From Candidatus Latescibacterota bacterium (GTDB lineage: Bacteria; Latescibacterota; UBA2968), in NCBI GenBank assembly GCA_022824945.1, contig JAJDYX010000056.1, positions 101,241 through 165,240 of the forward strand: a stretch of DNA of 64,000 nucleotides, given 5' to 3'. Shown piece after piece: positions 43,493 through 53,076 of this stretch; position 1 is the first letter of the stretch, and every line of letters begins with the position of its first letter. Under the pieces are notes generated by a model. It was not told where the DNA came from and made no database searches. It saw nothing but the letters and a program-made list of their open reading frames with translations. The position numbers and the translations under genes were made by a program.

Positions 43493-44692
43493 CTACCCCC
43501 CACCACCGGAGTAACTTACACCAATCCCTCTGCTCTCAAGTGCTGGAATATGTGTATTGATTGATGTGGTGCTCAAAGGGTTATTTCTCACATAAACTCT
43601 GTCTCCACTACCCAATCCCGCGTTTGCAACCAGGGGGGCGAGGTCTGAGATGCTGTTGCTGGCAAGAGACAGCGTTTCCAGACTGGTCAAACCCGACAGC
43701 GCAGACACGTCCGAAATGCTGTTCTCAGAAAGCCACAGCCATTCCAGGCGGGTCAAACCCGATAGGGGTGTGATGTCCGATATGTTGTTGTCGCTAAGAT
43801 CCAGCGTTTCCAGACTGGTCAAACCCGACAGCGCAGACACATCCGAAATGCTGTTGCTGTAAAGATCCAACAATTCCAGACGGGTCAAATCCGATAGCGC
43901 AGACACATCCGAGATGTTGTTGCTGGAAAGACGCAGCTCTTCCAGGCGGGTCAAACCCGATAGGGATGTAATGTCCGATATGCTGTTGTTGTCAAGATCC
44001 AACAATTCCAGACTGGTCAAACCCGACAGCGCAGACACGTCCGAGATACTGTTGCGGTAAAGAGACAGTGATTCCAGACTGGTCAAACCCGACAGCGCAG
44101 ACACGTCCGAGATGCTGTTGCGGTCGAGATCCAACAATTCCAGACGGATCAAGCCCGATAGCGGCGCAAGGTTGGATATCTCATTGCTGTTAATAAAACC
44201 CTCACCGCTCATAAATACTGTACCGAGATCCAACCATGTCAGATTAGTTGCAAACGCAAGCCCGGTTAGATTGTGAATATTCTTGTTCGGTGCTTCGAGG
44301 CGATTTAAGCTCGCCATCTCTGCCCGAGTGATTGGCGCACCGCTCGCCTTGCCGAGGCTATCTGCAATGACCGCTCGCAGGTTCGCATCTGGAATGTCAA
44401 CGTTTGGGGAAGACACCTCTTTGCCAAAACTACCGCTAAAGATCAGAAAATCAGAAAAGCCAATCGCACCGTCGCTATCCAGATCATATCTGGCATCATA
44501 TCTCCCATCGCCCTGACGTGCCCCAAACAAACCTGCAAACGCCAAAAAGTCGGCAAAATCAACAATACCATTGCCATCAAAATCTGGGGATACCGCTTGA
44601 TCGCCTGTCGCACTATTTACATCCGCCAAAAGAGACAGCGGATGCATCAAAAGCGCGAGGGTTGATAGAATGAACAGAATCTGTTTACGCAT
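43493..44692 (-). CDS. Secreted dockerin/LRR protein (LRR2), probably frameshifted
   Basis: A 399-residue paralogue of LRR1: signal peptide (about 1-23), dockerin-like pair directly after it (SPDFDGNGIVDFADF, DLDSDGAIGFSDF, about 35-95), the IPDANLRAVI cap and about eight 22-residue LRRs. The cohesin-like domain of LRR1 is missing: DQAV, which precedes it in LRR1, joins straight to SPDFDG. The frame stops in a poly-G run; the real product may continue to 43336. The start is 15 bases after the transketolase-like stop. Confidence 0.75.
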   Translation of the reverse strand: MRKQILFILSTLALLMHPLSLLADVNSATGDQAVSPDFDGNGIVDFADFLAFAGLFGARQGDGRYDARYDLDSDGAIGFSDFLIFSGSFGKEVSSPNVDIPDANLRAVIADSLGKASGAPITRAEMASLNRLEAPNKNIHNLTGLAFATNLTWLDLGTVFMSGEGFINSNEISNLAPLSGLIRLELLDLDRNSISDVSALSGLTSLESLSLYRNSISDVSALSGLTSLELLDLDNNSISDITSLSGLTRLEELRLSSNNISDVSALSDLTRLELLDLYSNSISDVSALSGLTSLETLDLSDNNISDITPLSGLTRLEWLWLSENSISDVSALSGLTSLETLSLASNSISDLAPLVANAGLGSGDRVYVRNNPLSTTSINTHIPALESRGIGVSYSGGGG

Positions 44693-44707
44693 CCGTTCCT
44701 CCTATAT

Positions 44708-46948
44708 CTACGACAACGTCTCCACCGCCTCAACAAGTGCCTCTGCAGTAATCCCAAAATGTGCCCAGGTCGCTTCGAGACCTTCCGACGGCGCAATCCT
44801 CGGATCCGTAATCCCCACATGCGCGTGGGCAATATTGCAAGACGAACCCACCAGACCCGCAAACCCGCGCAAACCCGTCTCTGGCGTCCCAATTTTTCCA
44901 TCTTCAATCGTCGCCACACCCTCGTAATTCGCCAGCACCTCATGCAACGCCCCATCGGGCAGCGGCAACCCATTCACCACATACACATCTGTCGGATTCC
45001 CGCGCGCGAGCAAAACCTCGGCTGCCTCCGCACCCAAAAAAGCCGGCGCGCCAAAAGCCAGAATCGCATGCCTTGCCCCATCGTATTGGCGATACGTCGT
45101 AATCGGCTCCCACGCCTCCCCCGGCTCCCACAAAAATCCCGACCCATCTTGCTTTTGCAAAACCGGCAAACCCGAATCGCGCGGCACCCCAATAATATGC
45201 CCGCCGTAATGCGCCGCCATATCCTTCACCGCCAAAAACGCCACACGCGCATCTGCCGGTGCGTAAAACCGGTGCAAATAGGGCAAATACGTCAACCCCA
45301 CATTAATCCAATCAAGCCCCCAACCCGAAAAGTGATCGCGCCCTGTACACGCACCCACATGAGAGAGATGAAACACCACATTAATACCCTCATTCACCCC
45401 ATTCAAATTGCGCTGATACTGCCACATATCAAACCCCTCGCGCGCAATCCCCTCAAAAAACGCGGCAAAAGTCGATACAACATTGAGCTGCGGCTCGTGC
45501 GAACTCATCGCCAGACCATTGGCAATAAGCGTTGCAGCTTGCTCTTCAATACTCATCTCAAACTGGTGATCATCTCCCAGATGTGCCCGAGCAGCCGATA
45601 GTTTCGTCGAAGGATCCAAATCGCAACTCACCACAAACACGCGATCGGGATGCGCCTCTGCCACCAGAGCATAAGCCGCGGCTGCACCATCGCGCGGACT
45701 CGCCTTCTCAGTCGGCAACTCAGCCGCCGCTGCTATCCCTGCCGGAATCTCCAAATTCGCACTTCCGGGTGCTGGCCGCGCCCTCGTAACAACCGTGCGC
45801 GATCCATTCTGCCGGAGCGTTTCCAGCGCCTCAGCCTGTTCAGCCGTCGCCTCAAACATCGCCCCACCGAGCACCTCTGACTCAACGCGCCCCTGCATAC
45901 TTCCATCGTGATGATTCTCTCCACCCGGCAAATCATTCACCAAAAACAAACACTCTATCATCGGCACTGTATCCCGGAAACTCATCAGCGACCCCGGAAT
46001 CCACACCTGCTTATCCATCGGCACATCGTGTTGCGCGGCAAACGCCTCCACCGCCTCGGTCACCCCATAGCGCTCGCCAAAAGCCTTCAGAGTCACATCT
46101 TCCCCCAAAAACCCCGTGGGATAAATCAAACTCGGCTTACCCGCCTGCGCGAGACCATACCCCTCTCGGTAAGCCCGATAAAGCGCGGCATTATCGTGCA
46201 GCGACGCAACCTCTATCACCTCCACGCCCATCGCAGAAATAGCACTTCGCGGATCCACATCCATAATACTCGCCGTACTACCCGACAACTGAATGCCATT
46301 GCGATGCATCACATAAGTAATCGGCGCACCGTGTACACTCGCCCCATTAAAACCATTGAGACCCTGACCCGAAATCCATCCCGCATCCCCACAATGGGCA
46401 ATCACCCACGCATCGTCACACAACGCCTTCTTGCCCAAAGCCAGTCCCACAGCCACCGGAATCATCACCCCCAAACGCCCACCATTGAGCTGTGTTCCCC
46501 CCGGCAACCAGGCCACATGCCCGGGAAAATCCAGCCCGCGCCGAAACCCCTCGACAACGCCCTCTGCCGCCACAAAACCAAACGCCGCCAGCGCCGAATA
46601 ATACCCGACACTCGTATGCGCGTGCTCAATCGTATAAGTACGCGTATCATAATCCGACACAGACAGCGTCATCAACAACCCCGGGATCAATTCCAATCCC
46701 CCGCCCAGATGATCCAATTCTCCAATCTCAGCCAACGACGCCAGCGCCCGAATCGCCGTGCGCGCACCCTCAATCTGCAACGCCGTCAACGCCCGGTCTT
46801 CCGCTTCTCCAAGCGTCTCAGTCGTCGCAATATCAATATGCAGTCTCAGAACATCGGACGCGATCTCATCCCCGAGAAATTGCGTATCCATCAACAGCGC
46901 ATCATTGCGCTCCTCTTGCTTTCCTACCAACGCCTTAATATTCGACAT
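44708..46948 (-). CDS. Transketolase/dehydrogenase-E1-like ThDP enzyme
   Basis: A 746-residue enzyme resembling the transketolase/pyruvate-dehydrogenase-E1 superfamily. The N-terminal half holds the ThDP-binding region (CGDAGWISGQGLNGFNGAS; GDA rather than the usual GDG), the middle the pyrimidine-binding domain (SCDLDPSTK ... EMSIEEQAATLIANGLAMS, catalytic-type Glu), and the C-terminal third the transketolase-C fold. The ATG at 46948 has GGGGAG upstream; the frame extends to 46993. Sugar substrate not assignable. It is first in the minus-strand run with three secreted proteins, which is probably chance adjacency. Confidence 0.75.
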   Translation of the reverse strand: MSNIKALVGKQEERNDALLMDTQFLGDEIASDVLRLHIDIATTETLGEAEDRALTALQIEGARTAIRALASLAEIGELDHLGGGLELIPGLLMTLSVSDYDTRTYTIEHAHTSVGYYSALAAFGFVAAEGVVEGFRRGLDFPGHVAWLPGGTQLNGGRLGVMIPVAVGLALGKKALCDDAWVIAHCGDAGWISGQGLNGFNGASVHGAPITYVMHRNGIQLSGSTASIMDVDPRSAISAMGVEVIEVASLHDNAALYRAYREGYGLAQAGKPSLIYPTGFLGEDVTLKAFGERYGVTEAVEAFAAQHDVPMDKQVWIPGSLMSFRDTVPMIECLFLVNDLPGGENHHDGSMQGRVESEVLGGAMFEATAEQAEALETLRQNGSRTVVTRARPAPGSANLEIPAGIAAAAELPTEKASPRDGAAAAYALVAEAHPDRVFVVSCDLDPSTKLSAARAHLGDDHQFEMSIEEQAATLIANGLAMSSHEPQLNVVSTFAAFFEGIAREGFDMWQYQRNLNGVNEGINVVFHLSHVGACTGRDHFSGWGLDWINVGLTYLPYLHRFYAPADARVAFLAVKDMAAHYGGHIIGVPRDSGLPVLQKQDGSGFLWEPGEAWEPITTYRQYDGARHAILAFGAPAFLGAEAAEVLLARGNPTDVYVVNGLPLPDGALHEVLANYEGVATIEDGKIGTPETGLRGFAGLVGSSCNIAHAHVGITDPRIAPSEGLEATWAHFGITAEALVEAVETLS

Positions 46949-47099
46949 AATCTCTCCCCAGCCAGTGATAAACAGATCGTCATAAGGTAACAATCCTAAA
47001 ATAAACGTTCACCCCACAACAATCCAGAAAAATCCCACACATAAAATTCTGGCATCCATGCCCTGTCTATATTATGTTTTATCCCTCTCACTGCAGTAC

Positions 47100-47119
47100 G
47101 GGCGAAAGATTTTTCGCCC
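47100..47119 (+). promoter_or_regulatory. Leader hairpin upstream of epimerase gene
   Basis: GGGCGAAA at 47100-47107 and TTTCGCCC at 47112-47119 form a perfect eight-base stem with a GATT loop, 26 bases before the start at 47146. TATATT at 47068-47073 could be a -10 box. The spacer 46949-47099 shows nothing else. Confidence 0.4.
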
Positions 47120-47145
47120 CAACACTTCCATCCAAGGAGCCTACC

Positions 47146-47919
47146 ATGCCACACACCATGATCGCCGCGCAAATGTACACCGTGCGCGACTTCACCAAAA
47201 CCATATCAGACATCGCCGAATCCGTCAAAAAAGTAAAAGCCATTGGTTACGACGCCATGCAAGTCTCCGGCTTTGGTCCCATTGACCCCGCAAAACTCAA
47301 ACAAATCGCCGACGACAACGACATTGAAATCTGTGCCACACACACCGGCTTTGACCGCATGCGCGATGACACCCAGGCCGTAATAGACGAACACCTCCTC
47401 TGGAACTGCAAATACCCCGCCATCGGCAGCCTGCCCCCGTCTTATCGGGAAGACGGCGAAGCCGGATATATCCGCTTTGCCAAAGACGCCTCTGAAGTCG
47501 GCCGCAAACTCGCCGACGCGGGCTTGACCTTTGCATATCACAACCACAACTTTGAATTTCAAAAATTCGGCAACCGCACCGCCCTTGAAATCATCCTGCA
47601 AGAAACAGATCCCAAAGCAGTACAACTCGAAATCGACGTGTACTGGGTGCAAGCAGGAGGAGGCGACCCCGCCGAATGGATCCGCAAAGCCAACACCCGC
47701 ATAGACCTCATCCACGTCAAAGACATGGCCATTGAAGGCCGCGAAACGCGCTTTGCCGAAGTCGGCGAAGGCAACCTCAACTGGCCCGCCATCTTTGAAG
47801 CGGGACGCGAATCCGGCACGCGCTGGTACATTGTCGAACAGGACCGCTGCTACGACCGCGACCCCTTCGACAGCCTCAAAATCAGCTACGACAACCTCGT
47901 CGCCATGGGGCTATCATAA
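47146..47919 (+). CDS. Sugar phosphate isomerase/epimerase-like TIM barrel
   Basis: A 257-residue barrel of the xylose-isomerase-like superfamily. AAGGAG before ATG 47146 sets the start; the frame extends to 47074. Motifs: YTVRDFTKT near the N-terminus, TFAYHNHNFEFQKF, LEIDVYWVQAGGGDP and DLIHVKDM hold the metal Glu, Asp and His residues. Likely acts on keto-inositols or hexoses. A MoaB-like gene follows by 21 bases. Confidence 0.8.
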   Translation: MPHTMIAAQMYTVRDFTKTISDIAESVKKVKAIGYDAMQVSGFGPIDPAKLKQIADDNDIEICATHTGFDRMRDDTQAVIDEHLLWNCKYPAIGSLPPSYREDGEAGYIRFAKDASEVGRKLADAGLTFAYHNHNFEFQKFGNRTALEIILQETDPKAVQLEIDVYWVQAGGGDPAEWIRKANTRIDLIHVKDMAIEGRETRFAEVGEGNLNWPAIFEAGRESGTRWYIVEQDRCYDRDPFDSLKISYDNLVAMGLS

Positions 47920-47940
47920 TCCTTTCACCCCGGAGTTCCC

Positions 47941-48450
47941 ATGCCTTACACGGATCATATCGAACAAGCCAAAGACCCCGTCACCTGCGCTGTACTCACC
48001 ATCAGCGACACGCGCACCGAAGCCGATGACAAAAGCGGCAAAATCATAAAAGACCTGGTCGAAGCCGCCGGTCACAGCATCGCGTTTTACCGCGTCGTCA
48101 AAGACGAAGCCGACCAGATACGCGCGCTCATCAAACAAATCGCCGAAAAAGGCGAATGCCATGTCATCCTCACCAATGGCGGCACCGGCATAGCCGCGCG
48201 CGACACCACCTATGAAGCCGTCACAAGCCTCCTCGAAAAACGCCTCGACGGATTTGGCGAAGTATTTCGCTTTCTCTCCTGGGAAGACATCGGATCGGGT
48301 GCCATGCTCTCGCGCGCCGTAGCAGGCGTGTACAAAGACACAATGATCTTCTGCATGCCGGGATCATCTGGCGCCGTGCAACTCGCCATGGAAAAACTCA
48401 TCGTCCCCGAACTATCACACCTCGTCTGGGAAATCTGGCGACAAAAATGA
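47941..48450 (+). CDS. moaB: Molybdenum cofactor biosynthesis protein MoaB-like
   Basis: A 169-residue MoaB/MogA-type protein: TISDTRTEADDKSG, LTNGGTGIAARDTTYEAV (molybdopterin-binding GGTG) and CMPGSSGAVQLAMEKLI. It adenylylates molybdopterin or assists cofactor assembly. No molybdoenzyme is adjacent. The stop is close to a spacer repeat of GCGGAT units. Confidence 0.9.
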   Translation: MPYTDHIEQAKDPVTCAVLTISDTRTEADDKSGKIIKDLVEAAGHSIAFYRVVKDEADQIRALIKQIAEKGECHVILTNGGTGIAARDTTYEAVTSLLEKRLDGFGEVFRFLSWEDIGSGAMLSRAVAGVYKDTMIFCMPGSSGAVQLAMEKLIVPELSHLVWEIWRQK

Positions 48451-48489
48451 ACGCGGATGAATCAGATGACGCGGATAGACGCGGATAAA
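48451..48489 (+). repeat. GCGGAT-type dispersed intergenic repeat
   Basis: GCGGATGA, GACGCGGATA and GACGCGGATA units directly after the MoaB stop; related to 4323-4361 in reverse orientation. Confidence 0.5.
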
Positions 48490-48513
48490 AGGCGAGATAC
48501 AAAAGGAAATGTT

Positions 48514-50889
48514 ATGAACCGTCCCGTAATCATACTTTTTGTTCTTGTATTCTTCTTCCAAACAGCAGACGCGAAAGCGGATTGGCAGAACTGGGGTGGT
48601 CCCAACAGAGACTTCAGAGTCAACGACGCGGGCATCTTCCCCTCTGACCAACCCTACGCGTTGAAAATTGTCTGGAAAAAGCCCCTCGGTGCCGGGTACT
48701 CATCCATCTCAATTCGCGGCGACCTCGCCGTAACCATGTACTCCGATGAAACCTTTGATTACGTCATCGGCCTCAACACAACAGACGGATCACAGCGATG
48801 GAAATACAAAATCGGTGCCGCATATCTCGGACACTACGGCTCGCAGAGCGGTCCCCTATCAACGCCGATAGTGACAGAAGACAAAGTCATCGCATTAGGT
48901 CCCCGGGGAAAATTGTTCGCACTCGATGCAAACACAGGAGAAAAACTCTGGGCGATAGACCTCGTCGCAGCCCATCGCGCCACAGTGCCATTCTGGGGCT
49001 TTACCTCATCCCCAATTCTACACGACAACCGTCTCATCGTCCAAACCGGCGGAACACATGCGGTCTCGGCTTATAATCCCGCATCAGGAGACCTGATCTG
49101 GTCGGCATTCAGCGACTCAGTCAACTACCAATCGCCTGGCCTGTTCGCCTTTGACAACCGCAAACACCTCGTCTTCTTCGGCAACAAATATCTCGCGGGA
49201 CTATCTCCCGAAACCGGTGAAATCCTGTGGCAATTTGCACATCGCGGACAGACCGGCGCGGGGCATACCAGCGGGCATCCCGTCGAAATTGGCGAAGGGC
49301 GATATTTTGTGAAAAACGGCGGCATGCTAATCGGCTTGAGAGCCGACAACGAAACCTTTGCCGCAGAGGAAATCTGGCGGACGCGCCACATTCGGGGAAC
49401 TTACAGCTATGCGGTATTTAACGCAGAATTTCTATTCGGCTATAACGGCCGCATCCTCACCTGCATCGATGCAAACACCGGAGAACGCCTATGGCGCTCA
49501 CGCGAGCCGGGAGATGGCTTTCCCATCATCGTGGATAACCACCTCGTAATCCTGACAAAAGAAGGCAACCTCGCCATCGCACAGGCTTCGGGCGAAGGCT
49601 ACCGGGAAACAGCCCGCTTAAAACTCTTCGACGACATTTCCTGGACGCATGCCAGCCTCGCCAATGGCAGGTTTTACGCGCGCAGCATGTCGGAAATCGC
49701 CTGTATCGAAGTCGTACCAGAAACGCAAGTAACAGAATCAGGCGCAGAAGATATCGCGCCAAACTCTCATTTTGCACAATTTGTCGAAAAAGTAAAACAA
49801 GCTCCAGACAAGAAAACGCAGATCGATCAATTCATGGCAAAACAGAAAAACTTTCCGATCCTCGAAGGCGAGAACCTCGTGCATTTTGTATATCGAGGCA
49901 AAGCCGAAGACGTCACCATAACCGGCGATCACGTAGGGCGGCGATACGACCACCCCATGCACCGAATTGAAGGAACGGACTTCTTCTATTCCACCGCACA
50001 ACTCGAACCCGACGCCCGCATCACCTATCGCTACACCCTGGACTTACAGCGATCCATCCCCGACCCGCTCAACCCGCAACAGATCCGAACCCTCTTCTTT
50101 GGCCGCGCATCCTATTTCGGCATGCCGCGCTGGCGTGCTCCCGATCATCTCAAAGCGCGACCAGATGGTATTCACGGCAAAATTGACACCATACATTTTG
50201 AAAGTGCGGAAATTGTGGGAAAGCGCAACCTGGAAATCTATCTCCCAGCGGGATATGATAAAAGCAATGAACAATACCCCGTCGTATATGTTCACGCCGC
50301 GCGCAGGCAGTGGTCGCTGGGAAAGATGAACATCTCGCTGGACAATATCATCGGCAAGCGCGTGCGCCCCATCATTGTAGTCTTTGTCCCATCTCTCTTC
50401 AGAGGTGGATACGCAGAGTACGTAGGCGCAAACCGCGATGCGTACAATCGAATCTTTACAAATGAGATCGTGCCCTACATCGACCGGACATATCGCACGA
50501 TCAAAAGCCGCGAAGGCCGGGCAAATATCGGGACAATTTACGGCGGATTTATGGCATTTTACGCCACCTTTACACATCCCGACATATTTGGCAAAATAGG
50601 CATACAATCCCTATCCTGGGATCAAACCGCAGAAGCCAAAGATGCGGACCTGATCTTTCAGGCAACAAAACAAATGCCCATAGATATTTATCTGGACTGG
50701 GGAAAATACGACTTGCGAAGCCCAATGGAGGGAAATGATCTGGGCAAAAGCACGGCATCGTTTGCCCAACTACTAAAACAGAGAGGTTATATCTTTACCG
50801 GAGGCGAAGTAAACGATGGCGCGGGTTGGGCGAGTTGGCGAAACCGAACGGACAAAATATTTGAAACGCTTTTTCCCCTCTCGGAATGA
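48514..50889 (+). CDS. Secreted PQQ-like propeller fused to esterase-D-like domain
   Basis: A 791-residue protein starting at 48514 (AAAGGA upstream) with a signal peptide (VIILFVLVFFFQTADAKA). Residues about 25-400 are a PQQ-like propeller (opening WQNWGGPNRDF, then repeats such as LFALDANTGEKLWAID and CIDANTGERLW). A small carbohydrate-binding-type beta domain follows, then an enterochelin-esterase-like alpha/beta hydrolase (YPVVYVHAARRQW, NIGTIYGGFMAFYATF). The expected nucleophile Ser in GxSxGG is Tyr676, and the usual C-terminal His (GGHxW) reads NDGAGW, so hydrolysis is doubtful. It may be a binding protein. Confidence 0.75.
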   Translation: MNRPVIILFVLVFFFQTADAKADWQNWGGPNRDFRVNDAGIFPSDQPYALKIVWKKPLGAGYSSISIRGDLAVTMYSDETFDYVIGLNTTDGSQRWKYKIGAAYLGHYGSQSGPLSTPIVTEDKVIALGPRGKLFALDANTGEKLWAIDLVAAHRATVPFWGFTSSPILHDNRLIVQTGGTHAVSAYNPASGDLIWSAFSDSVNYQSPGLFAFDNRKHLVFFGNKYLAGLSPETGEILWQFAHRGQTGAGHTSGHPVEIGEGRYFVKNGGMLIGLRADNETFAAEEIWRTRHIRGTYSYAVFNAEFLFGYNGRILTCIDANTGERLWRSREPGDGFPIIVDNHLVILTKEGNLAIAQASGEGYRETARLKLFDDISWTHASLANGRFYARSMSEIACIEVVPETQVTESGAEDIAPNSHFAQFVEKVKQAPDKKTQIDQFMAKQKNFPILEGENLVHFVYRGKAEDVTITGDHVGRRYDHPMHRIEGTDFFYSTAQLEPDARITYRYTLDLQRSIPDPLNPQQIRTLFFGRASYFGMPRWRAPDHLKARPDGIHGKIDTIHFESAEIVGKRNLEIYLPAGYDKSNEQYPVVYVHAARRQWSLGKMNISLDNIIGKRVRPIIVVFVPSLFRGGYAEYVGANRDAYNRIFTNEIVPYIDRTYRTIKSREGRANIGTIYGGFMAFYATFTHPDIFGKIGIQSLSWDQTAEAKDADLIFQATKQMPIDIYLDWGKYDLRSPMEGNDLGKSTASFAQLLKQRGYIFTGGEVNDGAGWASWRNRTDKIFETLFPLSE

Positions 50890-50898
50890 TGCACTACC

Positions 50899-51606
50899 CT
50901 AATTTTCTCTCTCAGGTGATCTCGGCGGAGGACCACCGCGGTCACCCGCAGTGCGACTCCTGCGTCTATTGCGCCGCGTTATCTCTTCCAACTCTGCATG
51001 AATGGCTTTTTGAATTTCAACACGAGATGCACCATCGGCAATCAGTTTGTCGATTTTCTTTTGGAGATCAGACATCTCGCCTTCTGTCAACCGAGAACTG
51101 GAGTAATCGGGTCTCTGCCCCTCCCAATTAATCCCCATAACAGCCAACTCGTCGCGTATCTCTCTGTAAATCCTGTAATAGGTCGCACCATTCGCTTTTA
51201 GAGCCTCGGCCTTTTTGCGAAGTTCAGACATCTGATCTTCTGTCAACACCGCATTTAATCGCGTCAAAAATGTTTCTGTTAAATCTACGCCAAAACCCTC
51301 GAGTTCGGCAAAAATAGCCATTCTAATCTCACGGGGTGTTGCCCCTCCCTCGAGTAATTCATTGATCCTCGCCTGCAGAGCCATCCGCTGCGCTTTTGTC
51401 AATTGCGCTGAGAGCACCCACAACAGCGCACTTCCCCGAGATCGCAAACCTTGACGATGGCGGAAGGTCACGCGATCATCGATACCATCACCATCCTCAT
51501 CGACAAAAGCCGGTGGCGACGCCTCCTGCTTTTCTTGCGCCTGAGCAACCGCATCGCACCAGAGCATTGCAGTCATCAAAAGTATGGCAATTAAACACCG
51601 TTTCAT
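50899..51606 (-). CDS. Secreted LTxxQ-repeat protein (Spy/CpxP-like)
   Basis: A 235-residue protein with signal peptide (to about AQAQ), a calcium-type loop (DEDGDGIDDR), and three related helical repeats of about 45-60 residues, each starting LTKAQ, LTEDQ or LTEGE and containing a GATPREI / GATYYRI / GASRVEI segment. LTxxQ motifs are the signature of Spy/CpxP periplasmic chaperone-sensors. It follows a histidine kinase/response regulator pair in the same direction, so it may modulate that kinase. ATG 51606 is preferred: AGGA is ten bases upstream, too close to 51615. The last 25 residues are Arg-rich. Confidence 0.6.
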   Translation of the reverse strand: MKRCLIAILLMTAMLWCDAVAQAQEKQEASPPAFVDEDGDGIDDRVTFRHRQGLRSRGSALLWVLSAQLTKAQRMALQARINELLEGGATPREIRMAIFAELEGFGVDLTETFLTRLNAVLTEDQMSELRKKAEALKANGATYYRIYREIRDELAVMGINWEGQRPDYSSSRLTEGEMSDLQKKIDKLIADGASRVEIQKAIHAELEEITRRNRRRSRTAGDRGGPPPRSPEREN

Positions 51607-51681
51607 ATCTGCCATTTCCTGTAAATGTAATAGTTTCTTTATTTTGACAAACCCGCTACCTATCTTGTTCCGAAATCATCG

Positions 51682-53064
51682 TCAAAATTTGTAACTCTCC
51701 TGTTCTACTCGACTCGTCTTTGACTCCTTTTTTTCAAACGGAAACATCAACGTAAACCTCGCCCCGCCCTCTGTCCTGTTCTCCACCCGCACCTGTCCGT
51801 CATTTTGCATCACAATGCGCTTCACAATCGCCAACCCCAGGCCCGTACTATTGGAATTTTCATCTACCCGATAAAAAGGCTCAAATACTTTCTCTCTCAA
51901 ATGTTCGGGAATACCACAACCATCGTCTTCCACACTGATATGAGCCATTTCATCCACTTTTTTTCCCTTAATCCAGATATGATGCCTGGCATGTCGCACT
52001 GCATTGGTAACCAGATTGGTAAGCGCGCGTTTGAAATGCGTCTCATTTGCCCAGACCATCAGGTGTTCACTATCGATATCCACAGAAATATCTCGGCGCA
52101 ATTCTGCTACCATTTCGGGCAGTTCTCGCATTTGTGCACCAACATCAATTTCCGTGCGATGTAAAATATCCTGTTCTAATCGCGCAAAATCCATCAATTC
52201 TTCAACCAGATCATTGAGTTCATACACCGAGCGTTCAATGCGCTGAATATCCGTATGCTCATCCTCCACTACATTGTTATTCTTCAATTGATTGAGAAGA
52301 AAAAAAATACGCGCCAGAGGCGTTCTCAGTTCGTGCGACACAGCTCTTAAAAGCTCCCGCTGTCCATCGACCATCCCCTCAATACGATCGGCCATGCCAT
52401 TGAAACTGCGCGCCAAATCCGCCACAGCCTGACCCTTCCCAACCGGGGACCGGCTACTCAAATCACCCCTCCCAAATCGCTCCGCAGCATCCGACAATGC
52501 GTAAACCCGACGCTCAAAAGGGTGAATCAAAAAATAAATAGCCCCACCTATACCCAACAAAATTGCAACCAGAATGCCCAAAAATAAAACATCGGTCTGA
52601 AAAAAGAAATAGCCGCCATCTCCCTCACCATCTCCTTCTTCAATCAAATTATCCTGCCATCGAATCATCTCCTCGAGCAGGTATGGTCCCAACACAATAA
52701 CATCGCCATTGGGTGCCATCTGGTATGTCTGCAATCTTTCCTCTATGGAAATAGTCACAACCTCTCCGGCTTTCAAACGGCCTTTCTCTGCCGAAGAAAG
52801 CGGCAAAACAAACACCGGCTCCAGCGTAATGGGCATGCGGTGCGTCAGACTGAACATATTGAGCACCAGCAACTGCGCCACTGGATCCACATCCACAGCC
52901 TCAAGTTCCTCGCGAACCATTGCGATAAGCACCTGGGTCTTGTCCTCAAAATCAGCCTGCCGAACAGAGGCGACCCACTGCTTTGACATTGCCAAAAGTC
53001 CAAACGCACTCAAAAGCAAAACAATGGCAATTCCCGCATAAATACGGATAAACTGTTTCCTCAT
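51682..53064 (-). CDS. Two-component sensor histidine kinase
   Basis: A 460-residue inner-membrane kinase. Two transmembrane segments (about 9-26 and 158-180) bracket a periplasmic sensor domain; HAMP follows (about 182-235), then HisKA with His244 in AVSHELRTPLARIFFLLNQL, and an HATPase domain with N-box LTNLVTNAVRHARHH and G-box GCGIP and GLGLAIVKR. Transfers phosphate to the OmpR-type regulator 12 bases upstream. The layout resembles RstB/CpxA. Confidence 0.9.
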   Translation of the reverse strand: MRKQFIRIYAGIAIVLLLSAFGLLAMSKQWVASVRQADFEDKTQVLIAMVREELEAVDVDPVAQLLVLNMFSLTHRMPITLEPVFVLPLSSAEKGRLKAGEVVTISIEERLQTYQMAPNGDVIVLGPYLLEEMIRWQDNLIEEGDGEGDGGYFFFQTDVLFLGILVAILLGIGGAIYFLIHPFERRVYALSDAAERFGRGDLSSRSPVGKGQAVADLARSFNGMADRIEGMVDGQRELLRAVSHELRTPLARIFFLLNQLKNNNVVEDEHTDIQRIERSVYELNDLVEELMDFARLEQDILHRTEIDVGAQMRELPEMVAELRRDISVDIDSEHLMVWANETHFKRALTNLVTNAVRHARHHIWIKGKKVDEMAHISVEDDGCGIPEHLREKVFEPFYRVDENSNSTGLGLAIVKRIVMQNDGQVRVENRTEGGARFTLMFPFEKKESKTSRVEQESYKF

Positions 53065-53076
53065 CGGTCACTCGCC

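Noticed and set aside
45908..46990. Open frame of about 360 codons on the plus strand, opposite the transketolase-like gene
   Set aside because: It lies fully within the minus-strand enzyme, has no ribosome binding site and a low-complexity His/Arg-rich translation; it is a shadow of a GC-biased gene.
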